This document shows positions 53,542-61,780 of a stretch of 64,000 nt of DNA, piece by piece. The position numbers were made by a program, and so were the translations under genes. This DNA comes from Sphingobacterium sp. JB170 (GTDB taxonomy: Bacteria > Bacteroidota > Bacteroidia > Sphingobacteriales > Sphingobacteriaceae), in contig NZ_FUKU01000027.1 in assembly GCF_900163865.1 (NCBI RefSeq), positions 124,001-188,000 of the forward strand, given 5' to 3'. Every line of letters begins with the position of its first letter. The stretch's first letter is position 1. The notes beneath the pieces were generated by a model that worked only from the letters and a program-made list of their open reading frames with translations, did not search any database and was not told the DNA's origin.

Positions 53542-53740
53542 GTTTGATTTACATGGATTGAATTAAACCAAAAGTAGAAATTACGCTATCCAATGGAAAT
53601 AAAAAATAAATATATTAATTTAATTCAACTTCATGGATTGTCTAAACGATCATAGGAATTCGTTTTACCTGGTAAATGTCTTCTGTGAGCGCATTTGAGA
53701 TTGCGCACGAGAGATTCCAGCTGCCCCGGACCTCGCTAAA

Positions 53741-54763
53741 TTAACCGATGTACGGGCGTGAGGAATCCGGAAGCGATAGATCGGACTCCGCGGGATAATA
53801 ATCCTCTGCCAATATTACTTTCGAAGGGTCCTCAGGCAAATAAAGAATTGGCAGTTCGGTTTCGGTCGTTGTGTGTAGTTTCAACAGACTAATAATTTTT
53901 GTTATTTCTCCCACACGGACCTGACCTTGTCGGTCTCTAAACTCAAATTCGAAACGTACTTGCGGCTGCTCGTTTATATAGGTGCCTGTAAGGCTTCTAT
54001 TACGCAATTTGGCCATTGCAAATTCACCCTGCATAACAATTTTTCTATTTAAAACGGCGTCTTTCGAGTGCACACCTACCACATCACTAAACATTAATCC
54101 TCCAATGAGCGAACCAAAGAACAATCCCCAATAGGGTATCGTGATCCAGGGATGAAAAAAGTGTAAAAATCGCCACCCCATTCCATTATTTTGAAGCCAA
54201 TAGGAAAATAATAAATAACCGATGCAGAACACAAGAAGAAAGATAAATCCGTACGTATAGGAGCGCATTACACGTGATTTGCCTACCCAGGCCCCCTCAA
54301 TAATATACAGCGGATCGCCCAAACCACGATTAATACGGATGTTGAGTTTCGTTCCCTTTTCAAACCGTTTCTTTTCTGGAGCGCTGTCATTAAGCTCGTA
54401 GGGCATTTTTAAAAACACATTAGCCAGGTTTTTAAAACGCAGTTCTAACTCTAATTGCTGCGTATCTTCGGTCTCTTTTCGAATCGTCTTCGATTCTATT
54501 CGCGCTACTCGCACAATCCCGTCACGCAAAGTGGCTTCTGCATTTCTCGCCGTTTTTATTCCTGCATTAATCGTTTTCAAATAATAAACGCTGATAAGAA
54601 CGATCCATCCGAGAGTTCCAATAAACAGATATAAAATAGACATCCAAGGTGACGTGTAGCCAACTAGGGGCCCAGCTCCGAATAATAGCGATGGATATTC
54701 GAAAACCATGGGAAAGATAAAAATGAAAAACATTAAATAGTAAAACCAAAACCGTCGCGACAT
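53741..54763 (-). CDS. Four-helix membrane protein with two DUF3592-like modules
   Basis: A 340-residue membrane protein: two N-terminal membrane helices (about 5-25 and 38-62), a beta-rich module (about 75-165), two more helices (about 172-192 and 205-232) and a second beta-rich module (about 240-325). Both modules follow a similar pattern: G-IVRVARIESKTIRK ... LYIIEGA, and GEFAMAKLRNRSLTGTY ... ILYLPEDPSKVILAED. DUF3592-like similarity is my impression and unverified. It starts 10 bases after the lipoprotein at 54774, making a two-gene unit. Confidence 0.72.
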   Translation of the reverse strand: MSRRFWFYYLMFFIFIFPMVFEYPSLLFGAGPLVGYTSPWMSILYLFIGTLGWIVLISVYYLKTINAGIKTARNAEATLRDGIVRVARIESKTIRKETEDTQQLELELRFKNLANVFLKMPYELNDSAPEKKRFEKGTKLNIRINRGLGDPLYIIEGAWVGKSRVMRSYTYGFIFLLVFCIGYLLFSYWLQNNGMGWRFLHFFHPWITIPYWGLFFGSLIGGLMFSDVVGVHSKDAVLNRKIVMQGEFAMAKLRNRSLTGTYINEQPQVRFEFEFRDRQGQVRVGEITKIISLLKLHTTTETELPILYLPEDPSKVILAEDYYPAESDLSLPDSSRPYIG

Positions 54764-54773
54764 ATCTTATTTA

Positions 54774-55454
54774 TTAATCTCGTTCAAACCTTAATATTTC
54801 GCCAGATAGCGTTGCGCGTAAACTATATGTTGCGCGCGCGCCCTGTAGCGAAGCGTACCATTGATTACCGATATTTATTGGCCTTATTATTAAATATATA
54901 TGACTCACATCTGCTGCCCCTTCAATCGATTGTGATTCTTTCCTCAGATAGTCATAAATCATGGTTACGGTACCAAAATCAACCGTATCGAGCGGTATTA
55001 ATCCGTCGTTTAGGCTATCGTGGCCGCTCACACGCATTGCTTCAGGCGTTTGCCATTGACCATCGCGAAAGGTATAGGTGTCAATATTTTCAGCGATCGA
55101 GGGATCCTGTAAATTTAACATGATGCGTCCGTCATCGTAGAAATGTATATCGCTATAAACGTTCAACACTTTCCCCTGGAATTTTGTCAATTTCTCGAGC
55201 TTTTTCTTCGCAGCACGTAGGTATCCAGCGTCACGCAGGTAATTTGTTCGCTGCTCATTTTCCTTCTCTCGTTGTTGCATACTCGCTGCTGTGCCGCCGG
55301 GCGAACCGCCTTCGGCAGGTTGCGTAAATGTATCTTTAAAACTTTGCGTAACCTGGGTACAGCTGCTCATCAAAAACATTAATATCGCCAAAGTTATTCC
55401 GCTGTGGGCATGAATACGTATTGCTTTTGCATTATTACTTTTATTCAAGTTCAT
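54774..55454 (-). CDS. Uncharacterised lipoprotein
   Basis: A 226-residue protein read from ATG 55454 (MNLNKSN); earlier in-frame ATGs at 55466 and 55499 are less likely because they push the signal peptide inwards. Lipobox MSSC follows a hydrophobic LAILMFLM. After a Gly/Ser-rich linker and a charged helix (RAAKKKLEKLTKF) comes a beta-rich region with IHFYDDGRIMLNLQDP and a C-terminal TYSLRATLSGEILRFERD. No family recognised. First gene of the two-gene unit with the membrane protein at 53741. Confidence 0.7.
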   Translation of the reverse strand: MNLNKSNNAKAIRIHAHSGITLAILMFLMSSCTQVTQSFKDTFTQPAEGGSPGGTAASMQQREKENEQRTNYLRDAGYLRAAKKKLEKLTKFQGKVLNVYSDIHFYDDGRIMLNLQDPSIAENIDTYTFRDGQWQTPEAMRVSGHDSLNDGLIPLDTVDFGTVTMIYDYLRKESQSIEGAADVSHIYLIIRPINIGNQWYASLQGARATYSLRATLSGEILRFERD

Positions 55455-55499
55455 GATTTTTATCATTAACCGAATATACCACTCCTGCGTCCAACACAT

Positions 55500-55909
55500 T
55501 AATTAATTGGAAAGCAAACACGACTACAAATTGACTACACATTATGCAATATATTGTTTTTTAGATCTTTATAAATTCATTTAAGATAGTGTACGCGTAC
55601 GTGCTAGCTGCCCTTGGGGAAATGTTCAATTGCTAAAAATGCAAGATGCGTCCACAAAGAAAGATGGTCTTTAGCTACATTATGGGGCCGAGTGATCTCG
55701 TAGAACGAAAACAGGAATGCGGCTTTGTTGGGGTGGCGAATAATAAAATTTAATCCCGGTTTTTGATTTGAATTGAAACAAATTCTTGTATTTTGCGGTT
55801 AAATTCTCGTGGACTTAAAACGAAACTCGACAGAGAATAACATATTACTTACACGCAAGCAAATCAACTAGTCAAAATATCTATCTTTAGTTACGTAATA
55901 GACAAACAT
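55500..55909. other. Divergent intergenic region
   Basis: About 410 bases between divergent genes. TATCTTTAG near 55880 resembles a -7 element for the gene at 55910, but no TTG at the right spacing was found. No gene or RNA was recognised. Confidence 0.35.
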
Positions 55910-57157
55910 ATGAAAAGGAAACTACCAGCATTTTTGTTACCAGCATTCGGTTTATTGATAGCCTCTTGTAATAATAATACAGCGGCATCGAACAATTCTT
56001 CAGATACCACTGCCACAGACAGCATCTATCCGCCTGTGGAAACGCAAAAAGCCAACGCGGATTACAAACCAGCGTTCGAAGGGCAGACGCGAATCGCCGG
56101 CGTAAAAACGACGACAGCTTATGAAAGTACGGTTGTTACCGACAAGCTTAAATCTCCTTGGGCTATCGCCGTATTACCTGATGGGCGGCTATTGATCACA
56201 GAAAAAGAGGGAACTTTACGTATTGTCGGTCTAGATGGAGCCGTCAGTGAGGCAATCATCGGATTACCCAAAGTTGATGCCGACGGACAAGGAGGATTAC
56301 TAGGCATTACCTTAGACCCCGATTTTAGCTCTAACCGGACAGTTTATTGGGCGTTCTCTGAGCCAGCGAATGGTGGAAATCATACGGCGGTGGGTAAAGG
56401 CCGACTTTCCGAGGATGAGAAAACTATTGAACAAGCATCTGTTATCTATCAAGCACTTCCAACCTACGATGGTAAACTGCATTATGGTGGACGGGTATTA
56501 TTTGGAAAAGACGGGTTTTTATATTTAAGTACCGGAGAACGATCAGATCTAGAAACTCGGCCGCAAGCGGCAGATTTAACTTCTGCCTTGGGTAAAATTA
56601 TACGAATTACTAAAGATGGCAAACCAGCGGAAGGCAATCCATTTGCCTCTCAGCCAGATGCTCGTCCAGAGATTTATTCCTATGGACATCGTAACGTGCA
56701 AGGCTTGGCCTTCCACCCTGAAACGGGAGACTTATGGGAAACTGAATTCGGTCCTAGAGGGGGCGATGAATTAAATAGAATTGAACCAGGGAAACATTAT
56801 GGTTGGCCAGCAATCACCTATGGACTCGAATATAGTGGAGAAAAGGTAGGCGATCCGGTTATTCAACAAAAAGAAGGCCTCGAGCAGCCAGTTTATTATT
56901 GGGACCCTGTCCTCTCTCCTAGCGGAATTACATTTTACGAGGGTGAACAGATACCTGAGTGGAAGAACAATTTATTCATCTCGGGCTTAAGCAGTACTCA
57001 TATTGCACGTATCGTAATTAAAGACAAGAAAGTAGTGGGTGAAGAGCGACTCCTTGCAAAAGAAGGTCAGCGCTTCCGCGACATCAAACAAGGTGTGGAT
57101 GGAGCGTTATACACGATTACCGATGGCGGTAAATTATATAAAATTTCTAAAAAATAA
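55910..57157 (+). CDS. PQQ-dependent sugar dehydrogenase (soluble aldose dehydrogenase-like)
   Basis: A 415-residue lipoprotein (lipobox IASC) of the GSDH six-bladed propeller family. LKSPWAIAVLPDGRLLITEKEG is blade 1; QGGLLGITLDPDF, the catalytic-His region YDGKLHYGGRVLFGKDG, YSYGHRNVQGLAFHP and ETEFGPRGGDELN are all typical. Using PQQ it would oxidise aldoses in the periplasm and pass electrons to the respiratory chain. No PQQ-biosynthesis genes are in the window, so PQQ would have to be made elsewhere in the genome or imported. A terminator follows. Confidence 0.9.
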   Translation: MKRKLPAFLLPAFGLLIASCNNNTAASNNSSDTTATDSIYPPVETQKANADYKPAFEGQTRIAGVKTTTAYESTVVTDKLKSPWAIAVLPDGRLLITEKEGTLRIVGLDGAVSEAIIGLPKVDADGQGGLLGITLDPDFSSNRTVYWAFSEPANGGNHTAVGKGRLSEDEKTIEQASVIYQALPTYDGKLHYGGRVLFGKDGFLYLSTGERSDLETRPQAADLTSALGKIIRITKDGKPAEGNPFASQPDARPEIYSYGHRNVQGLAFHPETGDLWETEFGPRGGDELNRIEPGKHYGWPAITYGLEYSGEKVGDPVIQQKEGLEQPVYYWDPVLSPSGITFYEGEQIPEWKNNLFISGLSSTHIARIVIKDKKVVGEERLLAKEGQRFRDIKQGVDGALYTITDGGKLYKISKK

Positions 57158-57179
57158 GGTAAACAATAATACAGTTACA

Positions 57180-57217
57180 ATGGGCACTTGGCATACCGCA
57201 AAGTGCCCATTTTTTTA
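57180..57217 (+). terminator. Strong terminator after the sugar dehydrogenase
   Basis: A perfect 10-bp GC-containing stem (57180-57189 with 57201-57210) is followed by seven T residues (57211-57217). Confidence 0.85.
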
Positions 57218-57280
57218 ACAAGATATTTATCATTGGTCTATAAGAAATCTAATTATAGTCTGTATTTTTGTAAAAAATTC

Positions 57281-58033
57281 ATGCGTATGAAATGTTCATG
57301 GCATATAGCGATATTGCTAATTTCGCTGTCAATTGTGTCCTGCAAAACACAACTACACCCGGATATAAGTAAGGTACAATATTATCAAATTGATAGTACC
57401 ATGGCGAGTGATACGGCAATCGTAAATTATTATTCCCCTTTCAAGAAACAGCTCGAAGAAGAAATGGACCGCGTCATTGGCGTCACTGATGTTTCATTAA
57501 CTAAAAACCGGGGGGCAGAAAGTCTTGCAGGGAATTTCTTTGTTGATGCGCTTTTATGGAAAGGAAAACAGCTGGATCCGGAGGTAAGCGTAAGCTTTGC
57601 AACTAAAGGCGGAATTCGTGCGGAGATTTCTAAAGGGGATATTACCGTTGGGAATATTTTTGAAATGATGCCTTTTGAGAATGCGATTACTATACTGACG
57701 GTTACTGGCGCGGATCTACAGCGCTGGGCCGATTACATGGCTAGCATGGACGGGCAGCCTGCTGGGGGAATTAACCTTGTTATCCAAAATCAAAAGGTGA
57801 TTAGCTTCCAGGTCAACGGAAAGCCCGTAAACCCGCAAGGTACCTACAAAATGGTGACTTACGACTACCTAGCAAACGGGGGCGATTATATTACATTCTT
57901 GGATTCCGTGCTTGCACGTAAAGACTACCCTCAGCGCGTTCGAGAGACATTAATAGAATATGTATCTCTTTTAACTAATCAAGGCAAACACATTCAGACT
58001 AAATTAGATGGAAGAATTCGTACCGCGAACTAG
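57281..58033 (+). CDS. 5'-nucleotidase C-terminal-domain lipoprotein
   Basis: A 250-residue protein from ATG 57281 or 57287; the longer frame begins inside the terminator. Lipobox IVSC. The whole mature part is a 5_nucleotid_C domain: FATKGGIRAEISKGDITVGNIFEMMPFENAI and the YDYLANGGDYITF end. In UshA-type enzymes this domain binds the nucleotide base and is fused behind the metallophosphatase domain. Here that domain is the next gene, which overlaps this one by 26 bases, so the two products probably assemble into one enzyme. Confidence 0.87.
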   Translation: MRMKCSWHIAILLISLSIVSCKTQLHPDISKVQYYQIDSTMASDTAIVNYYSPFKKQLEEEMDRVIGVTDVSLTKNRGAESLAGNFFVDALLWKGKQLDPEVSVSFATKGGIRAEISKGDITVGNIFEMMPFENAITILTVTGADLQRWADYMASMDGQPAGGINLVIQNQKVISFQVNGKPVNPQGTYKMVTYDYLANGGDYITFLDSVLARKDYPQRVRETLIEYVSLLTNQGKHIQTKLDGRIRTAN

Positions 58034-58967
58034 AAGACAGTTTATAAAACAATCTATTGCACTAGGGGCGATTGCTACACTCGGTGGCGGCTATCAAAAT
58101 GTCCTGGCCGGCGCAAAAGATGTACGATTGACAATCCTGCATACCAACGACGTACACAGCCGCATTGAACCTTTCCCGATGGATGGTTCAAGGAATCAAG
58201 GACTAGGTGGTGTGGCGCGTCGAAGTACACTTGTTCAAAAGATACGTGCGGAGCAGGACAACGTGCTACTCCTTGATTCGGGAGATATGTTCCAAGGTAC
58301 CCCGTACTTCAATTTATTCGGAGGCAAATTGGAACTAGAGCTCATGAGTAAATTGGGTTATGACGCCGGCACTTTTGGCAACCACGAGTTTGACAACGGA
58401 CTGGACGGTATAATAAAACATTTTGATCGTGCGAACTTTCCTTTCTTAACGGCCAACTATGACTTTTCTGGAACGGTGTTAGCAGGTAAAACAAAAGACT
58501 ACGTCGTTATTCAGCGCAGTGGACTGCGTATAGGAATCACGGGCGTGGGGATAAATATAGAAGGACTCGTCGACCCGAACAGCTATAAAGGGATGACTTA
58601 TTTAGACCCTGTTCCAATTGTAAATGACGTCGCGAAGCTTCTAAAAGAAAAGGAAAAATGCGATCTAGTAATCTGTCTCTCACATTTGGGTTACGCATAT
58701 GATGACGACCAGATATCCGATTGCAAGTTAGCCGCGAATATCCGTAACGTAGATATCATTCTGGGCGGGCACACACATACGTTTTTAGATAAACCAACGA
58801 TAGTTAAAGATCTCGATAGCAAAGATGTATACATAAACCAAGTGGGTTTCGCTGGCATACGACTGGGACGTCTAGACGTCATATTTAACAAATCCCAAGG
58901 GAGTAAAAAGGTAATTGCACAACATTATACGATCGACCGGTCATTCGACCAGACGGTAACTACCTAA
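58008..58967 (+). CDS. 5'-nucleotidase metallophosphatase domain with Tat signal
   Basis: A 319-residue protein with a twin-arginine signal (RRQFIKQSIALGAIATLGG). The catalytic half of a 5'-nucleotidase has metal motifs HTNDVHSRI (D-x-H), DSGDMFQGTP, GNHEFDNG, LSHLGYAYD and GGHTHTFLD. It would dephosphorylate nucleotides in the periplasm but lacks the C-terminal substrate domain, which is supplied by the overlapping upstream lipoprotein gene. Tat export of the metal-containing half and Sec/lipoprotein export of the other half is a notable split. Confidence 0.9.
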   Translation: MEEFVPRTRRQFIKQSIALGAIATLGGGYQNVLAGAKDVRLTILHTNDVHSRIEPFPMDGSRNQGLGGVARRSTLVQKIRAEQDNVLLLDSGDMFQGTPYFNLFGGKLELELMSKLGYDAGTFGNHEFDNGLDGIIKHFDRANFPFLTANYDFSGTVLAGKTKDYVVIQRSGLRIGITGVGINIEGLVDPNSYKGMTYLDPVPIVNDVAKLLKEKEKCDLVICLSHLGYAYDDDQISDCKLAANIRNVDIILGGHTHTFLDKPTIVKDLDSKDVYINQVGFAGIRLGRLDVIFNKSQGSKKVIAQHYTIDRSFDQTVTT

Positions 58968-58986
58968 ATCATCAGCATAATTTTAA

Positions 58987-60195
58987 TTGAAAAAATTAAT
59001 TCGTCTCTATATTGACTCTTATCGGGGCCTCTCTAAAGAAGCTTGGTTACTAGCAACGGTCATGCTTATTAACCGTATTGGATCTATGGTGATTCCCTTC
59101 TTGGGTATATATATGTCCTCAGAACTCGGGTTTAGCAAGCCACAGATCGGAGTCGTTTTAGGCTGTTTTGGACTTGGTTCCGTCTGCGGATCGTGGTTGG
59201 GTGGCTGGTTAACAGATAAATTTGGAAACTATAAAGTGCAGTGTTTTAGCCTACTACTAACTGCACCTATATTTTTAGTGTTACCAAGTTTCCAAAATGT
59301 AGAAACCCTAGCGGGCATGATTTTTTTGCTCACGTTAGTTGCCGATACGTTTAGGCCGGCCAACTCTGTTTCTGTAGCCCGATATGCAAAACCTGAGAAT
59401 CTCACCCGCGCTTATTCGTTGAACCGGATGGCTATAAATTTGGGTTTCTCCATAGGCCCAGCGTTAGCGGGGGTATTAGCAATGATCTCTTACAATTGGA
59501 TATTTTACGGGAACGCCATAGCCGTCTTACTCGCGGCATTCGTTTTTATCGTATTTTTTCACAACAAAAAACCGCGTACAATCACCAAGCCTTTAGCGGC
59601 ACCCAACGATAAGAGACGAACATCAAACGATCGTAACGCATACCTAGACCCTCCGTTTATCATATTTAATATATGCTGCTGTTTGTTCTCTATGGCTTTC
59701 TTTCAACTGCTAAGCACGCTGCCGCTGTACTACAAAGAGGAGATGCTTCTTAATGAATCCCAAGTAGGATTATTAATGGGGTTCAGTGGATTAACTATCG
59801 TCATATTTGAAATGTTACTCGTACATGCTGTTGAACATAGACTCACGCCGCGAACGGTCATGATCTTGGGATCCGCAATCGCAGGTGTTTCCTACTTGAT
59901 GTTATATCTACCGTTGGGTATAATTTGGTTGTATATGTCCATGTTTATTCTCTCGGTTGGAGAAATGCTTACCTTACCCTTTACGGCAACCATTAGTGCT
60001 TCGCGAGCTACGCTAAACACACAAGGTGCGTATATGGGTTTTAACTCGCTGGCTTTTGCCGCGGCCAATATCTTTTCCCCATTTTTCGGGACCTATTTAG
60101 CCGAGCACTATGGTTATGATATACTGTGGCTGTGTACAGGAACGCTTTTAATCGTTACGAGCTTCGGCTTTTCGTGGATCTTAAAAAAAATGTAA
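58987..60195 (+). CDS. Major facilitator superfamily transporter
   Basis: A 402-residue membrane protein read from TTG 58987, 19 bases after the nucleotidase stop. Twelve hydrophobic segments; the MFS loop 2-3 motif appears as GSWLGGWLTDKFGNYK. The middle loop is KKPRTITKPLAAPNDKRR. It resembles drug:H+ antiporter-like (DHA1) exporters, but the substrate is unknown. It may be co-transcribed with the 5'-nucleotidase pair, for example to handle a nucleoside or related product. Convergent with recR. Confidence 0.87.
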   Translation: MKKLIRLYIDSYRGLSKEAWLLATVMLINRIGSMVIPFLGIYMSSELGFSKPQIGVVLGCFGLGSVCGSWLGGWLTDKFGNYKVQCFSLLLTAPIFLVLPSFQNVETLAGMIFLLTLVADTFRPANSVSVARYAKPENLTRAYSLNRMAINLGFSIGPALAGVLAMISYNWIFYGNAIAVLLAAFVFIVFFHNKKPRTITKPLAAPNDKRRTSNDRNAYLDPPFIIFNICCCLFSMAFFQLLSTLPLYYKEEMLLNESQVGLLMGFSGLTIVIFEMLLVHAVEHRLTPRTVMILGSAIAGVSYLMLYLPLGIIWLYMSMFILSVGEMLTLPFTATISASRATLNTQGAYMGFNSLAFAAANIFSPFFGTYLAEHYGYDILWLCTGTLLIVTSFGFSWILKKM

Positions 60196-60205
60196 ATGGA
60201 CAATA

Positions 60206-60820
60206 TTATCCTGCATTTTTTTCATACGGTACACGGGTAACTATTGACCTCCCTAGAGTCAACTCGTCAACATATTCAAGTTCACCTCCAAAGGCAATAC
60301 CGCGTGCGATAGTGCTGATTTGGACATCAAATTCTTTAAGTTTACGATATAAGTAAAATATCGTAGTATCTCCCTCCATGGTCGCGCTTAAGGCCAACAC
60401 AACCTCTTTGATTTCCGTGCTCCTTAATCGTTGAACGAGCGCATCAATTTTTAAATCCGAAGGTCCTACCCCGTCCATCGGTGATATTAAACCACCTAAT
60501 ACATGGTACACCCCCTGATATTGATTGGTATTTTCAATAGCCATTACGTCGCGTGTATCTTCAACTACGCAGATAATCTCTTGGTCGCGTTTATGCGAAC
60601 TGCATATTTCGCAGACCGTGTCGTCTGAAATGTTAAAGCAATTTTTACAGTACTTGATTTCTTCTTTTAATTGATTGATTGAACCGGTAAAGCGTGCTAC
60701 TTCTCCATCAGTTTGCTTTAGTAAATGTAAAACTAGTCGCAAAGCCGTCTTTTTCCCGACGCCCGGAAGTCTTCCAAACTCATCAACCGCTTGTTCTAAT
60801 AATCTCGAGGAGAATTGCAT
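60206..60820 (-). CDS. recR: Recombination protein RecR
   Basis: A 204-residue protein from ATG 60820 ([15 protein letters not shown]); the longer frame to 60874 has no homology before that point. Helix-hairpin-helix [18 protein letters not shown], four-Cys zinc finger CKNCF ... CEIC, a Toprim domain with [13 protein letters not shown], and a C-terminal Walker-like [15 protein letters not shown]. RecR works with RecO and RecF in gap repair. Complete and typical. Confidence 0.95.
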   Translation of the reverse strand: MQFSSRLLEQAVDEFGRLPGVGKKTALRLVLHLLKQTDGEVARFTGSINQLKEEIKYCKNCFNISDDTVCEICSSHKRDQEIICVVEDTRDVMAIENTNQYQGVYHVLGGLISPMDGVGPSDLKIDALVQRLRSTEIKEVVLALSATMEGDTTIFYLYRKLKEFDVQISTIARGIAFGGELEYVDELTLGRSIVTRVPYEKNAG

Positions 60821-60990
60821 ATTGCAAATGTAAACAGTAAAAAGGGAATATTCAAAAAAGAGAATAAGCACCAAAAGAAACGATACCCATGTTTGGCATC
60901 AACCTGCCATTTGCATCATCTATAACATATTGCTTGAGTCGATTAAAATTCAAAAAAAGAAAAAAATCACTATATTGGAAACATTAAACA

Positions 60991-61707
60991 ATGATATTAA
61001 ATATGGTAAAAGAGGATAAAATCCGACGTTCATTTGCCAACAAAACTTGGCAAGAAATTAAAGTTAAAGATTCGTGGCAGATCTTTAAGATAATGGCAGA
61101 ATTTGTCGATGGATTTGAGAAGCTCGCAAAAATTGGTCCGTGTGTATCAATATTCGGCTCTGCACGCACCAAATCAGAACATAAATATTACGAAACAACA
61201 GTAGAAATAGCGCGTTTACTAGCCGAAAAGGGCTATGGAGTTATCTCCGGCGGCGGGCCGGGAATAATGGAAGCTGCCAATAAAGGTGCATTTGAAGCTG
61301 GCGGGAAATCCGTCGGACTAAATATTGAGCTCCCTTTCGAGCAATTTAATAATCGATATATCGATCACGATAAACTTCTTGAATTCAATTATTTCTTTGT
61401 TCGTAAAGTGATGTTTATGAAATATTCTCAAGGTTACATTGTGTTACCTGGTGGCTTTGGAACGATGGACGAACTTTTTGAAGCCATTACTCTAATTCAG
61501 ACAGGAAAAATCGCACGATTCCCGATTGTATTAGTCGGCAAGGAATATTGGGAGGGGTTATTTAACTGGATTGAAAAAACTATGTTGAGTAACGCGAACA
61601 TATCCGAAGAAGATTTGAAACTATATCGATTGGTAGATACCGCCGAAGAAGCCGTTGAGCATATCTTTAGATTTTACGATAAATACCTATTAAAACCCAA
61701 TTTTTAA
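60991..61707 (+). CDS. LOG-family (TIGR00730) phosphoribohydrolase
   Basis: A 238-residue Rossmann-fold protein with the lysine-decarboxylase-like/LOG motif pair SGGGPGIMEAANKGA and LPGGFGTMDELFEAIT. Family enzymes release the base from nucleoside 5'-monophosphates, including cytokinin ribotides. The start may be ATG 60991 or 61003. Single gene, closed by a bidirectional terminator. Confidence 0.9.
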   Translation: MILNMVKEDKIRRSFANKTWQEIKVKDSWQIFKIMAEFVDGFEKLAKIGPCVSIFGSARTKSEHKYYETTVEIARLLAEKGYGVISGGGPGIMEAANKGAFEAGGKSVGLNIELPFEQFNNRYIDHDKLLEFNYFFVRKVMFMKYSQGYIVLPGGFGTMDELFEAITLIQTGKIARFPIVLVGKEYWEGLFNWIEKTMLSNANISEEDLKLYRLVDTAEEAVEHIFRFYDKYLLKPNF

Positions 61708-61725
61708 GCCAAAACATAAAAATAC

Positions 61726-61758
61726 AAAAGGTCCTAGTCGATGTGCTAGGACCCTTTT
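61726..61758. terminator. Bidirectional terminator
   Basis: A perfect 8-bp stem (61730-61737 with 61746-61753) has four A before and four T after, between convergent genes. Confidence 0.75.
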
Positions 61759-61780
61759 GCTTATCAGCGACTAATTGTTA

